A DNA stretch of 64,000 bases. Origin: Desulfobacteraceae bacterium UBA2245. GTDB lineage: Bacteria > Desulfobacterota > Desulfobacteria > Desulfobacterales > UBA2245. The notes under the pieces were generated by a model, which was given only the letters and a program-made list of their open reading frames with translations, had not been told where the DNA came from and did not search any database. Positions 17,587 to 25,457 of this stretch are shown here, piece after piece (the first letter of the stretch is position 1; each line of letters starts with the position of its first letter). The translations under genes and the position numbers were made by a program. The stretch is taken from positions 201,121-265,120 of the forward strand of contig DDYB01000032.1 of NCBI GenBank assembly GCA_002347265.1, in the 5' to 3' direction.

Positions 17587-18272
17587 GTCTGAGTGCGTTT
17601 CAAAGAATCGGCTGGCAGTTCAGCGCTGTTGATTCCAGGCTTCACCGAATCAGCGCGGGCTGGAAAATGGCGGGCATGCTCGCGATGTGTTCGGCGGCTT
17701 TTGTCGGGAAAAGCTTTCCAGCCCTGCTGGCACTGCTGGTCCTCAATGTCATCGGTTACCGTCTGGGGCGCGTGAAAGCCGTTGAAATGTGGAGAGACAT
17801 GCGGTTTTTCATGATCCAGACAATGATCGTGGTAGCGCTGTATGTTCTGCGGGACGGAATTTATGATGGGGTGCTGCCCGGCCTGCGAACATCTCTTCAG
17901 ATCCTGCTGTTTTTCATGCCGGGCGCTCTTTTTCTTCGCGTGACCCCGTCTTCCCAGCTGATGAGAAGTCTGCGCCGCTGGCTGCCGGAGCGGGTCGCAT
18001 TTTTCGTGTTCATCAGTTTTCGTTTCATTCCGTATTTTGCAAGGGAGATATCCGACATATCCATGGCACAGCAGCTTCGGGGCGCTCGAATCGACAAGCA
18101 TTCCCTGGCCAATCCCCGAAACTGGCCGGGGCTGTTTCACTGCCTGATGGTTCCCCTCATGATACGGGTCATGAAAACCGCCGAGGATGCGGCGTTGTCG
18201 GCAGAGGCCAGAGGCTTTGGAAAAACCGGCCGTTCGCATTCCAGTTTTACAGTTGCGAAGGAGTGTGAATGA
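17583..18272 (+). CDS. ECF transporter transmembrane T component (CbiQ/EcfT family)
   Basis: 229 residues with about five membrane segments. The C-terminal coupling helices contain the T-component Ala-Arg-Gly-type motifs QQLRGARID and ALSAEARGFG, which contact the two ATPase domains. It starts within the stop of the ATPase gene and ends within the start of the S component gene, giving tight translational coupling. Confidence 0.9.
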   Translation: MSLSAFQRIGWQFSAVDSRLHRISAGWKMAGMLAMCSAAFVGKSFPALLALLVLNVIGYRLGRVKAVEMWRDMRFFMIQTMIVVALYVLRDGIYDGVLPGLRTSLQILLFFMPGALFLRVTPSSQLMRSLRRWLPERVAFFVFISFRFIPYFAREISDISMAQQLRGARIDKHSLANPRNWPGLFHCLMVPLMIRVMKTAEDAALSAEARGFGKTGRSHSSFTVAKECE

Positions 18273-18838
18273 AATCATCCGATGATCATCTGCTGTGGGG
18301 AATGTTCAGCCTGCGGGAGGCCCTGTACCTGTCCTTCTGCGCGATTTTTATCGTGATCGCCAAGGCGGTACTGCGGCTTCACCTGCATGTGACGGGCCAC
18401 AGCATGGTGTTTACCATGTTTTTTATGATTCTTGCGCGGGGTTGCGTACAGCGCAAAGGCGCAGCAACATTTGTCGGGTTGATCGCCGGCGTCATGTGTC
18501 TTGTGTTCGGCATGGGCGCAAAGTCCGGCCCGCTGGTGATTCTCAAGTTTCTTCTGCCGGGAATTGTGATCGATGTCGCTGCAATCCTGTACCCTCTGCT
18601 TGCCCAGCGCTATGTTGCCTGCATTATCGTCGGGGCGGTCGCTGCGGGCAGCCGGGTGATCATACTCGGCCTGGTTGATTGGCTTGTCGGCATAGACCGG
18701 GAACTGATTTTGCAGCATATGGTTCTTTTGTCCTTTATGAATATGGGGTTCGGTGTGATCGGAGGCGCCATGGTTCCGCCGGTGGCAAGACGTCTGGCCG
18801 CCCACGGCCTGATTCCATCCGCCGGACCGAATCCATGA
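18269..18838 (+). CDS. Putative ECF substrate-binding S component, substrate unknown
   Basis: 189 residues, about six hydrophobic segments, the size and topology of S components. It lies directly after EcfT with a 4-bp overlap, which is the main argument for its role. It does not show the N-terminal motif of CbiM/NikM, nor features I know from BioY, ThiT, RibU or FolT. A histidine-containing stretch LRLHLHVTGHSM sits at the start of the second segment and could bind a ligand or metal. Specificity is unassigned. Confidence 0.7.
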   Translation: MKSSDDHLLWGMFSLREALYLSFCAIFIVIAKAVLRLHLHVTGHSMVFTMFFMILARGCVQRKGAATFVGLIAGVMCLVFGMGAKSGPLVILKFLLPGIVIDVAAILYPLLAQRYVACIIVGAVAAGSRVIILGLVDWLVGIDRELILQHMVLLSFMNMGFGVIGGAMVPPVARRLAAHGLIPSAGPNP

Positions 18839-18927
18839 TTGAGAGTATAGAATATGAAAAGCGTATTTATGATTGATCTGATGCCGCCGTCCGGCAATGT
18901 CGGAACGACTGATAAGGAGACAGTGGT

Positions 18928-19665
18928 ATGAGAGTATTTCTGGGTTTTGACGACACCGACACGATCGATGCGGACCGGGGAACCGGCAAGCTGTCCAGGT
19001 GGTTCGGGTATGAACTGCCCGAAGAGGTCCGCCTGTGGGCCGTGGTGCGCCAGCAGCTTCTGGTTCATGAGGATATACCCTACACCTCCCACAACAGTTC
19101 GGCCTGCGTGGTCATGGATGCTCCCGATGGCTATCCTTCGGACCGCATCATCGACCGGGCGGTCCGTCATCTCCAAGCTCATTATCTGGAAGGAAGCGAT
19201 CCGGGAATCTGCATGGCATGCGAGGGTGATCCGGGGCTATCGGAGCTGATGAATTTTGGAATTTCATGCACCCGGCGCGTGGTCTCTCAAAAAGATGCCC
19301 TTCAGGCGACTTCGTGCGGCCATATTCACCTGTCCGGACATGGCGGCACCAATGACGGGATTATTGGGGCTGCCGCCGCTGTGGGTTTGACGGCATCCGG
19401 CTGGGCAGGGCGCTTTATAGAGTTCGGCAGGCTCCGTGAATTTCCGGATCCGGTGACCGTATCGGAACTGGAGCAAAAACAAATCCGGGTCATGTCTCTT
19501 GAAAAAAATGCAAACCAGCCGTCTCCCGAAGACCGGGTGATGACCCATGGCTGGCTTCGTCCCCGTCTGATCGGCGGATATCCGGTCGTGATGGTCAAAC
19601 ACATTCAAGAAGGCGTATGGGAAATCGTCAGCGGCAGATCGCACAAAAAGAAATCGGAGGAATGA
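18928..19665 (+). CDS. TiaS-like (tRNA-Ile2 agmatinylcytidine synthetase-related) ATP-using enzyme, short form
   Basis: 245 residues. It opens with FLGFDDTDTID, matching the GIDDTDS signature of archaeal TiaS. Further matches in the right order are IPYTSHNSSACVV (archaeal IPYKTRGNGA type), GSDPGICMA (NPG region) and NDGIIGAAAAVG (GLIGALAAVG type). These cover the ferredoxin-like/TCKD kinase part. The OB-fold and zinc ribbon that bind tRNA in ~420-aa TiaS are missing. AAGGAG lies 8 nt before the ATG. Position after an ECF transporter suggests it activates an imported small molecule with ATP instead of modifying tRNA. That function is inference. Confidence 0.65.
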   Translation: MRVFLGFDDTDTIDADRGTGKLSRWFGYELPEEVRLWAVVRQQLLVHEDIPYTSHNSSACVVMDAPDGYPSDRIIDRAVRHLQAHYLEGSDPGICMACEGDPGLSELMNFGISCTRRVVSQKDALQATSCGHIHLSGHGGTNDGIIGAAAAVGLTASGWAGRFIEFGRLREFPDPVTVSELEQKQIRVMSLEKNANQPSPEDRVMTHGWLRPRLIGGYPVVMVKHIQEGVWEIVSGRSHKKKSEE

Positions 19666-19743
19666 GAAAATAAAGGTTAATCGCTTCACGATGTCCATTG
19701 AACCGGCGGAGAGCCGCTCCTGGTTCTCCCCTGCTGCTATGTC

Positions 19744-19753
19744 TGTCATGACA
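19744..19753. promoter_or_regulatory. TGTCATGACA palindrome upstream of the HTH/tup genes
   Basis: A perfect 10-bp palindrome in the 264-bp spacer between the TiaS-like gene and the HTH gene. A second TGTCAT half-site lies at ~19833 within an AT-rich stretch (19805-19860) that probably holds the promoter. The same TGTCA/TGACA half-sites occur before fdhA and in the XRE-PBP/DUF364 divergent region. Confidence 0.4.
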
Positions 19754-19929
19754 TGGCTGTCTGTATGTCTGACATCCGGAAAAGCAGGACCAATCGATCC
19801 TTCATACTCTTGTTATAAATTATCGTTATTTGTCATTATAAGCTATAATTAACAACTTTCTTGCAAATTTTGAATGCCTGAGTATAAAATGCTTTAACAA
19901 TGCCCGAAAATAACAGGTGGCAGTGGATC

Positions 19930-20268
19930 ATGTCAAAAACACGGATGAATACGCGGGAAGTCGCGGAATATTCGATGTCGCCGATAAACAAGGTCTATGC
20001 CATAGTCAAATCCAGGCTGTTTCCGGCCACGCGGATAACCGGAAAGCGGCTTTTCCCCAGAAATCTAATTGACGAATATGCCCGGTCCGTTTTTTCGGAG
20101 TCGAGGCAGAGAAACCGGAATACGGTGCTGGGTCAGAACGCTTTTTTTGAAAAGTCGGTGCAGATTTTGATGGCGGTTTTCCATGACCCGGCTTTCCGTC
20201 CGCGGGTCGTGGGAATGAGCGGCTATGACTTTTCCGATTCCGGACAGATTATTGGTTCTTCCACCTGA
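19930..20268 (+). CDS. Excisionase-type helix-turn-helix protein
   Basis: 112 residues from ATG 19930 (AGGTGG 9 nt upstream). The N-terminal half, MNTREVAEYSMSPINKVYAI followed by KRLFPRNLIDEYA, is the HTH_17/excisionase DNA-binding domain. In related regulators this domain is often followed by a ~200-residue periplasmic-binding-like sensor. Here only ~60 unrelated residues follow (to IIGSST), so it is either a short form or a truncated gene. It lies 92 bp before the tupA-like gene and probably regulates it. Confidence 0.65.
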   Translation: MSKTRMNTREVAEYSMSPINKVYAIVKSRLFPATRITGKRLFPRNLIDEYARSVFSESRQRNRNTVLGQNAFFEKSVQILMAVFHDPAFRPRVVGMSGYDFSDSGQIIGSST

Positions 20269-20360
20269 AATCCTCGCTGAAACCAGCGCGTGCCGTTAGC
20301 AAAAAGATAACAGGGGACGCATCCAGTTAAAAATTAAACGGAAGAAAGGAGATGTATTCC

Positions 20361-21215
20361 ATGAAAAGGCTGTTTATTTATCTTTTTATGTTTCTCTGGA
20401 TAGGGTTTCCAGGAGCGGCAAACGCCCTTGACGGCAGTCAGTTTATTCTTCTGTCCTCAACCATCGGCCCGATCGATTCCGGCATTGTCGATGTTCTGGA
20501 AAACCAGTTTGAAAACGAAACCGGCATCCGGGTGCGCCATGTCGGCGCCGGGACAGGGGCGGCGTTGAATATTGCCCGCAAAGGCAGCATCGACCTCGTG
20601 ATGGTCCATGCCAAATCCCTGGAGGAAAAGTTCATTCAGGAAGGTTTTGGGACCCGGCGAATTCCTCTGATGTATAACGATTTCGTTCTGGTCGGCCCTG
20701 CCTCGGATCCTGCCGGCATACGGGGAATGAAAACAGCCGCGGAAGCGCTTCGCCGGATTTCGGAGAAAGGCGTCTCCTTTATCAGCCGGGGGGACAAGTC
20801 GGGAACGAACGTGGCCGAGATGGAACTCTGGGAAAAGGCGGGGCTCAAGCCCTCCGCGCCCTGGTACGCCATTTATGAAAAGGGGTCCGAAGGCAATTCC
20901 GCCACATTGAAGTATACCAACCAGCAGGAGGGTTATACGGTTATTGACAGGGCCACTTATCTCGCCCTGAAGGATCAGATTCAACTGGTTATCCTCGTCG
21001 AAGGCGACGAAGCCATGCTGAACTACATCAGCCTTATCCCCGTGGATCAGAAAAAATTCAAAACGGTCAACGCGACCGACACGATGCGTTTTGTGAACTG
21101 GCTGACCGACCCGGAAAAGGGACAGGCCGTCATCAAGGGCTTCGGAAAAGATAAATACGGCGCCCCCCTGTTCTTTCCCAATTCGGAAGACTGGCAAAAA
21201 ACTAAAGGAAAATAG
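20361..21215 (+). CDS. TupA-like oxyanion-binding protein, divergent copy
   Basis: 284 residues from ATG 20361, chosen because AAGGAG lies 9 nt upstream while the in-frame ATG at 20352 abuts it. A signal peptide ends near GAANALDG. It is homologous along its length to the following TupA (LMYNDFVLVGPASDPAGI, SRGDKSGTN, GYTVIDRATYLAL, FGKDKYGAPLFFP). The oxyanion motif that reads ATTTSTQDSGLL in TupA is here LSSTIGPIDSGI. It may bind tungstate, molybdate or another oxyanion. It shares the TupBC genes downstream with the second TupA. Confidence 0.8.
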   Translation: MKRLFIYLFMFLWIGFPGAANALDGSQFILLSSTIGPIDSGIVDVLENQFENETGIRVRHVGAGTGAALNIARKGSIDLVMVHAKSLEEKFIQEGFGTRRIPLMYNDFVLVGPASDPAGIRGMKTAAEALRRISEKGVSFISRGDKSGTNVAEMELWEKAGLKPSAPWYAIYEKGSEGNSATLKYTNQQEGYTVIDRATYLALKDQIQLVILVEGDEAMLNYISLIPVDQKKFKTVNATDTMRFVNWLTDPEKGQAVIKGFGKDKYGAPLFFPNSEDWQKTKGK

Positions 21216-21336
21216 CATATTGTCAATCTGTCATGCTCAATTCGACGCCAAAAAGGTGCGAACACTCTGCCCTTTAGAGGTATTTTTTGACCAATTTATT
21301 TGAATGGATCACAAAAATTTATTAAGGAGAATGAAA

Positions 21337-22224
21337 ATGAAGCTCAAAAAGTTAGCAACCTGTTTCCGCTGTCTGGGATTTTTTGCACTCCTTTGCCTGA
21401 TCACCGGTCTGGCAACCGCGCCGGCTGCTTTTGCGGCTGAACCGGCGCAGAAAAACATTATTCTGGCCACTACGACCAGCACTCAGGATTCCGGCCTTCT
21501 GGACGCCCTGATTCCGATTTTCGAAAAGGAAACCGGTTATTTTGTCAAAACGATCGCCGTCGGTTCCGGTCAGGCCATGGCCATGGGAGAGAAGGGCGAA
21601 GCAGATGTCCTGCTGGTCCACTCCCCTGCCGCGGAAAAAAAATTTATGGAAGCGCAAAACGGGATCAACCGCCGCCTGGTCATGCACAATGACTTCGTGA
21701 TCGTCGGTCCTCCCGCCGATCCTGCCGGCATCAAGGGCTCCAAGACTTCTCCGGAAGCTTTTATGAAGATTGCCAATACCGGCAACCTGTTTCTTTCACG
21801 GGGCGACAACTCAGGAACGCATTCCAAGGAAAAGGGAATCTGGAAAGCCGCCGGGCTTAACCCGGAAGAGCAGCCTTCGAAGTGGTATCAGCAGACCGGA
21901 CAGGGCATGGGCCAGACCCTCAATGTCGCGGCCGAGAAACTGGGCTATACCCTCACCGACAGGGGAACCTGGCTTGCCCTGCAGAAAAACCTCGGGCTTC
22001 CCATTCTCATGGAGGGCGATCCGCTCCTGCTGAACATCTATCACGTGATCGATGTCAATCCGGCCAAGTGGCCGAAAGTCAATGCACCCGGCGCCCGTGC
22101 TTTTTCCGACTTCATGGTTTCGCCCGCGACCCAGAGCATCATCAAAACCTTTGGCGTGGACAAGTACGGTTCTCCTCTGTTTTTCCCGGATGCGGACAAG
22201 AAAGTGGAGGACCTTGGAAAATAA
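21337..22224 (+). CDS. tupA: Tungstate ABC transporter substrate-binding protein TupA
   Basis: 295 residues from ATG 21337 (AAGGAG 7 nt upstream). Sec signal peptide ending AAFAAEPA. The canonical TupA oxyanion site ATTTSTQDSGLLDAL follows the signal, with SRGDNSGTH and GDPLLLNIYHVI further on. TupA proteins bind tungstate with very high affinity and discriminate against molybdate. It is directly followed by tupB. Tungstate would supply W-dependent formate dehydrogenases such as those encoded elsewhere in the window. Confidence 0.92.
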   Translation: MKLKKLATCFRCLGFFALLCLITGLATAPAAFAAEPAQKNIILATTTSTQDSGLLDALIPIFEKETGYFVKTIAVGSGQAMAMGEKGEADVLLVHSPAAEKKFMEAQNGINRRLVMHNDFVIVGPPADPAGIKGSKTSPEAFMKIANTGNLFLSRGDNSGTHSKEKGIWKAAGLNPEEQPSKWYQQTGQGMGQTLNVAAEKLGYTLTDRGTWLALQKNLGLPILMEGDPLLLNIYHVIDVNPAKWPKVNAPGARAFSDFMVSPATQSIIKTFGVDKYGSPLFFPDADKKVEDLGK

Positions 22225-22923
22225 ATGGAACTGATTCTTGAAGGCATCCTGAAGGCCATAGCGCTGCTTGTTTCCCTGGATCCGGAAGTCCTGGGAATCA
22301 CTGCGCTCTCCCTGAAAATTTCAGGAACAGCCACCCTGATCAGTCTTTTTCTCGGCGTTTCAACGGGAACCGTGGTGGCCCTCACCCGGTTCCCGGGCCG
22401 GAAACTAGTGGTCAGCCTGATCAATACCGGCATGGGGCTGCCGCCGGTGGTGGTGGGTCTCTTTGTCACGATCTTCCTGTGGCGAAACGGGCCGTTGGGC
22501 TTTCTGCAAATCCTCTACACGCCCACGGCGATTATTCTTGCCCAGGCGATCATTGCCACCCCCATCATCAGCGGAATCAGCCTGGCCGCAATGCAGAACC
22601 TTCCCGCCAACCTGCGTCTTCAGATCCTGGCACTCGGGGCTACCCGAATTCAGATGTTCTGGCTTCTCATTCGGGAAGCCCGTCTGCCCCTGCTGGCCGC
22701 CGTCATGGCCGGATTCGGCGGGATCATTTCCGAGGTGGGGGCCTCCATCATGGTGGGCGGCAATATCAAGGGCTATTCACGGGTTCTCACCACAGCCACG
22801 GTCATGGAAACGGGACGGGGAAACTTTGACGTGGCCATTGCGCTGAGCGCCATTCTCTTGCTGCTGGCCTTTCTGATCAACTTTCTGCTGACACGGATCC
22901 AGCAGCGGGAGCGTCCCCGATGA
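22225..22923 (+). CDS. tupB: Tungstate ABC transporter permease TupB
   Basis: 232 residues with about five to six membrane segments. The ABC permease EAA-type loop is visible as LALGATRIQMFWLLIREARLPLLAAV followed by GFGGIISEVGASIMVGGNI. The start codon immediately follows the tupA stop and the end overlaps tupC by 4 bp, so TupA, TupB and TupC are made together. Confidence 0.92.
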   Translation: MELILEGILKAIALLVSLDPEVLGITALSLKISGTATLISLFLGVSTGTVVALTRFPGRKLVVSLINTGMGLPPVVVGLFVTIFLWRNGPLGFLQILYTPTAIILAQAIIATPIISGISLAAMQNLPANLRLQILALGATRIQMFWLLIREARLPLLAAVMAGFGGIISEVGASIMVGGNIKGYSRVLTTATVMETGRGNFDVAIALSAILLLLAFLINFLLTRIQQRERPR

Positions 22924-24020
22924 CGGCCGCCGGTCCCCTTCTTCAGGTCAAAAATATCGTGGTGAAGCGGGGCGGAATTCCCGTTCTGGATATCCCCGAC
23001 TTCAGGATCGAGCGGGGGGAGGTTCTGTCCCTGCTCGGACCGAACGGCTCCGGGAAATCCACGCTGCTTCTGACCTTGTCCAGCCTGTTGAAGCTGCACC
23101 AGGGCAAACTGATCTTCAAGGGCCGGGAGATTGACGGCCGCCGGAGCGAGCTGGACTATCGACGGCAGATTGCCGTTGTATTTCAGGACCCGCTTCTTTT
23201 GGATACGACGGTGCTGGACAACGTGGCCTCCGGCTTGAAAATCCGGGGAATGGAAAAGGCGGGCCGTTTGCGGATCGCGGCGGAATACCTGGAACGCCTG
23301 GGAATCGCCCATCTGGCCAAACGATCCGCATCCAAACTCTCCGGTGGAGAGGCCCAGAGAACCAGTATCGCCCGGGCCTTTGCGACCCGCCCGGCCATTC
23401 TTTATCTCGACGAACCCTTTTCCGCTCTGGATCCGCCCACGCGCGAAGCTTTGATCTCGGATCTCACCCGCATCCTCCGTGAAACGGACACCACGGCGGC
23501 CATTGCCACGCACGATCAGATGGAGGCCATGCGCCTTTCCGACCGCATGGCCGTTATCCAGCAGGGAAAGATCGCCCAGGCGGGCTCCGCGGAAGAGGTG
23601 ATGAATCATCCGGTCAATGAATTTGTCGCCTCCTTTGTCGGAATGGACACGGTCCTGACCGGCAGGGTCCTGGAAAACCATAACAAGCACAGAATGATGA
23701 TTGCCGTCGGCGATCGGGAGATCGAGGCCGTGGGGAATTTCCCTCCGGGAGAGCAGGTCCTGTGTTGCATTCGTCCCGAAAACGTAACTCTCTCCACGGA
23801 TTCACCCGAAGAACATAGCAGCGCCCGAAACAATTTTTCGGGCCGGATTGTGCGCATCGCACCCCACGGGCTTTTCTACCGCGTTGATCTTGACTGCGGT
23901 TTTGAGCTCATCTCCTACATCACCCGCATATCGCTGGACAGCCTGGCGCTCCGGGAAGGCCGGAAAGTCAAGGCCTCCTTCAAGGCCACCGCCGTCCATG
24001 TGATACGGAAATCGACATGA
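22920..24020 (+). CDS. tupC: Tungstate ABC transporter ATP-binding protein TupC
   Basis: 366 residues. ATPase domain: Walker A GPNGSGKST, signature LSGGEAQRTSIARAF, Walker B ILYLDEPFSALD, H-loop ATHD. A C-terminal TOBE/MOP-like domain (~240-366, with CCIRPENVTLS) is typical of oxyanion and CUT1-type importers and can bind the oxyanion for trans-inhibition. It partners TupB. The next gene is the 71-aa paralogue 48 bp downstream. Confidence 0.92.
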   Translation: MTAAGPLLQVKNIVVKRGGIPVLDIPDFRIERGEVLSLLGPNGSGKSTLLLTLSSLLKLHQGKLIFKGREIDGRRSELDYRRQIAVVFQDPLLLDTTVLDNVASGLKIRGMEKAGRLRIAAEYLERLGIAHLAKRSASKLSGGEAQRTSIARAFATRPAILYLDEPFSALDPPTREALISDLTRILRETDTTAAIATHDQMEAMRLSDRMAVIQQGKIAQAGSAEEVMNHPVNEFVASFVGMDTVLTGRVLENHNKHRMMIAVGDREIEAVGNFPPGEQVLCCIRPENVTLSTDSPEEHSSARNNFSGRIVRIAPHGLFYRVDLDCGFELISYITRISLDSLALREGRKVKASFKATAVHVIRKST

Positions 24021-24068
24021 AGCGCCTTTTGCTTATTGAGTTTACATTTAACATAAGGAGGCAGTGCC

Positions 24069-24284
24069 ATGGCAGGTAGAATTTTTTACCGGGAACGCCG
24101 GAAGGTCGCCGAAGGGGAAAAGAAGCCGCGGTTCACTCTGGTCGCCGTAACGGGTGTTGATCTCACCTTCTATCCGAAACACATGCGCAAACAGGAACTG
24201 GAACAGATTGCCGAAGCGGTTGGGGCGGAATTGATTCTGCTGAAAGACGGCGAAAAAGGCGAGGAAGTGGAAGTCACGGAATAG
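24069..24284 (+). CDS. Conserved ~71-aa protein of unknown function, in the tup/MoSto operon
   Basis: 71 residues starting MAGRIFYRERRKV, with AAGGAGG 9 nt upstream. It is paralogous to the 12879-13082 product (shared RERRKV, GEKKPRF, RKQEL-x-QIAEAVGAE). It ends in an acidic tail. Pattern: basic N-terminus, hydrophobic strand (TLVAVTGVDLTFY), amphipathic helix (HMRKQELEQIAEAVGAE), strand. No known domain is recognised. Its place between tupC and the molybdenum-storage-like gene (16 bp gap) argues for a role in Mo/W trafficking or regulation. It could also be a small structural partner of the storage protein. Confidence 0.8.
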   Translation: MAGRIFYRERRKVAEGEKKPRFTLVAVTGVDLTFYPKHMRKQELEQIAEAVGAELILLKDGEKGEEVEVTE

Positions 24285-24300
24285 ACGGAGGGAGATTTTC

Positions 24301-25131
24301 ATGGGACTTTGGCGCGAAAGGGACGGACGACGTCTGCATGTAAAGAGTAAACTGATGGGGGAAAGTCTGATCAGCAAATCGTTTATGGAAAGTTTCACTG
24401 TTGCTCCGCAACGGAGGCTTTTCCCGGATGTGAACATTATCAAGATCGGAGGTCAATCCATCTGTGACCGGGGCGTCAAGGCCCTTCCCCCGATAATTGA
24501 AGAAATTGTGGCGAACAAGAAAGAGCACAAGATGCTCATCACAACAGGAGGCGGGACCCGCAGCCGGCATATTTATTCCATTGGCCTGGAACTGGGCATG
24601 CCGACGGGCATCATTGCCAAATTCGGCAGCTCCATCTCGGAACAGAATGCGCTGCTGGTGTCCACACTGCTGTCTTCCTGGGGCGGAATCAAGATCGGAC
24701 ATGATGAGGTCATCAAACTGTCAACCTACTTCGCTCAGGGCTGCATCCCCGTCATGCACGGGATGCCTCCCTATGATTATTTCGCTTTGCCGGCAAAAGG
24801 ATGGCGCATCCCCATTCACCGAACGGATGTAGGCACCCTGATTCTGGCGGACCTGATCGGAGCACGCAACTGTATCTATGTAAAGGATGAAGAGGGGCTG
24901 TATACGGATGATCCCAAAAAGAATTCCGATGCCGAATTCGTCCCCGAAATCAGCGCGTCGGAACTTCTGGCACAGGACTTTGACGATTTGATCATTGAAC
25001 GGCCCTGCCTTGAGATTCTGCAGAACAGCGAGGTTATCGACAGCATTCAGATTGTCAACGGCCAGCATGCGGGCAACATCACCCGGGCATTGAAGGGCGA
25101 ACATGTGGGAACCATAATTCATAAAGGATAG
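24301..25131 (+). CDS. mosB: Molybdenum storage protein (MoSto) beta-like, amino-acid-kinase fold
   Basis: 276 residues, GGAGGGAG before the ATG. The amino-acid-kinase/UMP-kinase fold is visible: KIGG at 48-51, ITTGGGTRSRH at 80-90, HRTDVGTLILAD and IYVKDEEGLYTDDPKK. By recall it resembles the Azotobacter MoSto beta subunit more than UMP kinases (KIGGQS, TRARHLYSI, FVKDEDGLYT, GEHVGTII). MoSto binds ATP and packs molybdate or tungstate as polyoxometalate clusters inside a cage. Azotobacter needs alpha and beta chains, but only one chain is encoded here. Last gene of the tup unit. Confidence 0.75.
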   Translation: MGLWRERDGRRLHVKSKLMGESLISKSFMESFTVAPQRRLFPDVNIIKIGGQSICDRGVKALPPIIEEIVANKKEHKMLITTGGGTRSRHIYSIGLELGMPTGIIAKFGSSISEQNALLVSTLLSSWGGIKIGHDEVIKLSTYFAQGCIPVMHGMPPYDYFALPAKGWRIPIHRTDVGTLILADLIGARNCIYVKDEEGLYTDDPKKNSDAEFVPEISASELLAQDFDDLIIERPCLEILQNSEVIDSIQIVNGQHAGNITRALKGEHVGTIIHKG

Positions 25132-25198
25132 CGCATCTCTCTGCAAATAGCTCTGCGACATCTACAGCGATCAAACGGTCAGATGAAGTAAAAATACA

Positions 25199-25224
25199 AC
25201 CTGATGGGAAAAAGCCCATCAGGT
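25199..25224 (+). other. 10-bp perfect hairpin after the storage-protein gene
   Basis: ACCTGATGGG, loop AAAAAG, CCCATCAGGT, 68 bp past the stop. It has no U-run, so it is probably a 3'-end structure or part of a small RNA that would end at the terminator at 25365. Confidence 0.5.
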
Positions 25225-25364
25225 CATGCAAAGTCACTGACGAGCCCAACCCGGAGGTCGCTGTACCGCGTAATTGCTAATAACCCATTGCATTATAACG
25301 CAATTCATACCGCCTTAATTGCGCTCAACCCTTCAAATTCAGTTCAAAAACAGATTCGAAGCTC

Positions 25365-25385
25365 AACCGGCTCAGCCGGTTTTTT
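25365..25385 (+). terminator. Intrinsic terminator ending the tup/storage unit
   Basis: AACCGGC, loop TCA, GCCGGTT followed by TTTT, 230 bp after the storage-protein stop. The gene-free stretch 25132-25457 holds this, the hairpin at 25199 and several ATTGC/GCAAT repeats, but no gene that I can support. A small RNA of ~150 nt between the two hairpins is possible. Confidence 0.7.
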
Positions 25386-25457
25386 GACGGCTGTCGGCAT
25401 GTGCATCAGCAATGACGGTGTGACCGCCGCAATCGAAATGCGATAATGATTCACGAA

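Noticed and set aside
25204..25446. 80-codon frame after the storage-protein gene
   Set aside because: It starts inside a perfect hairpin and runs through an intrinsic terminator, so it is unlikely to be translated.
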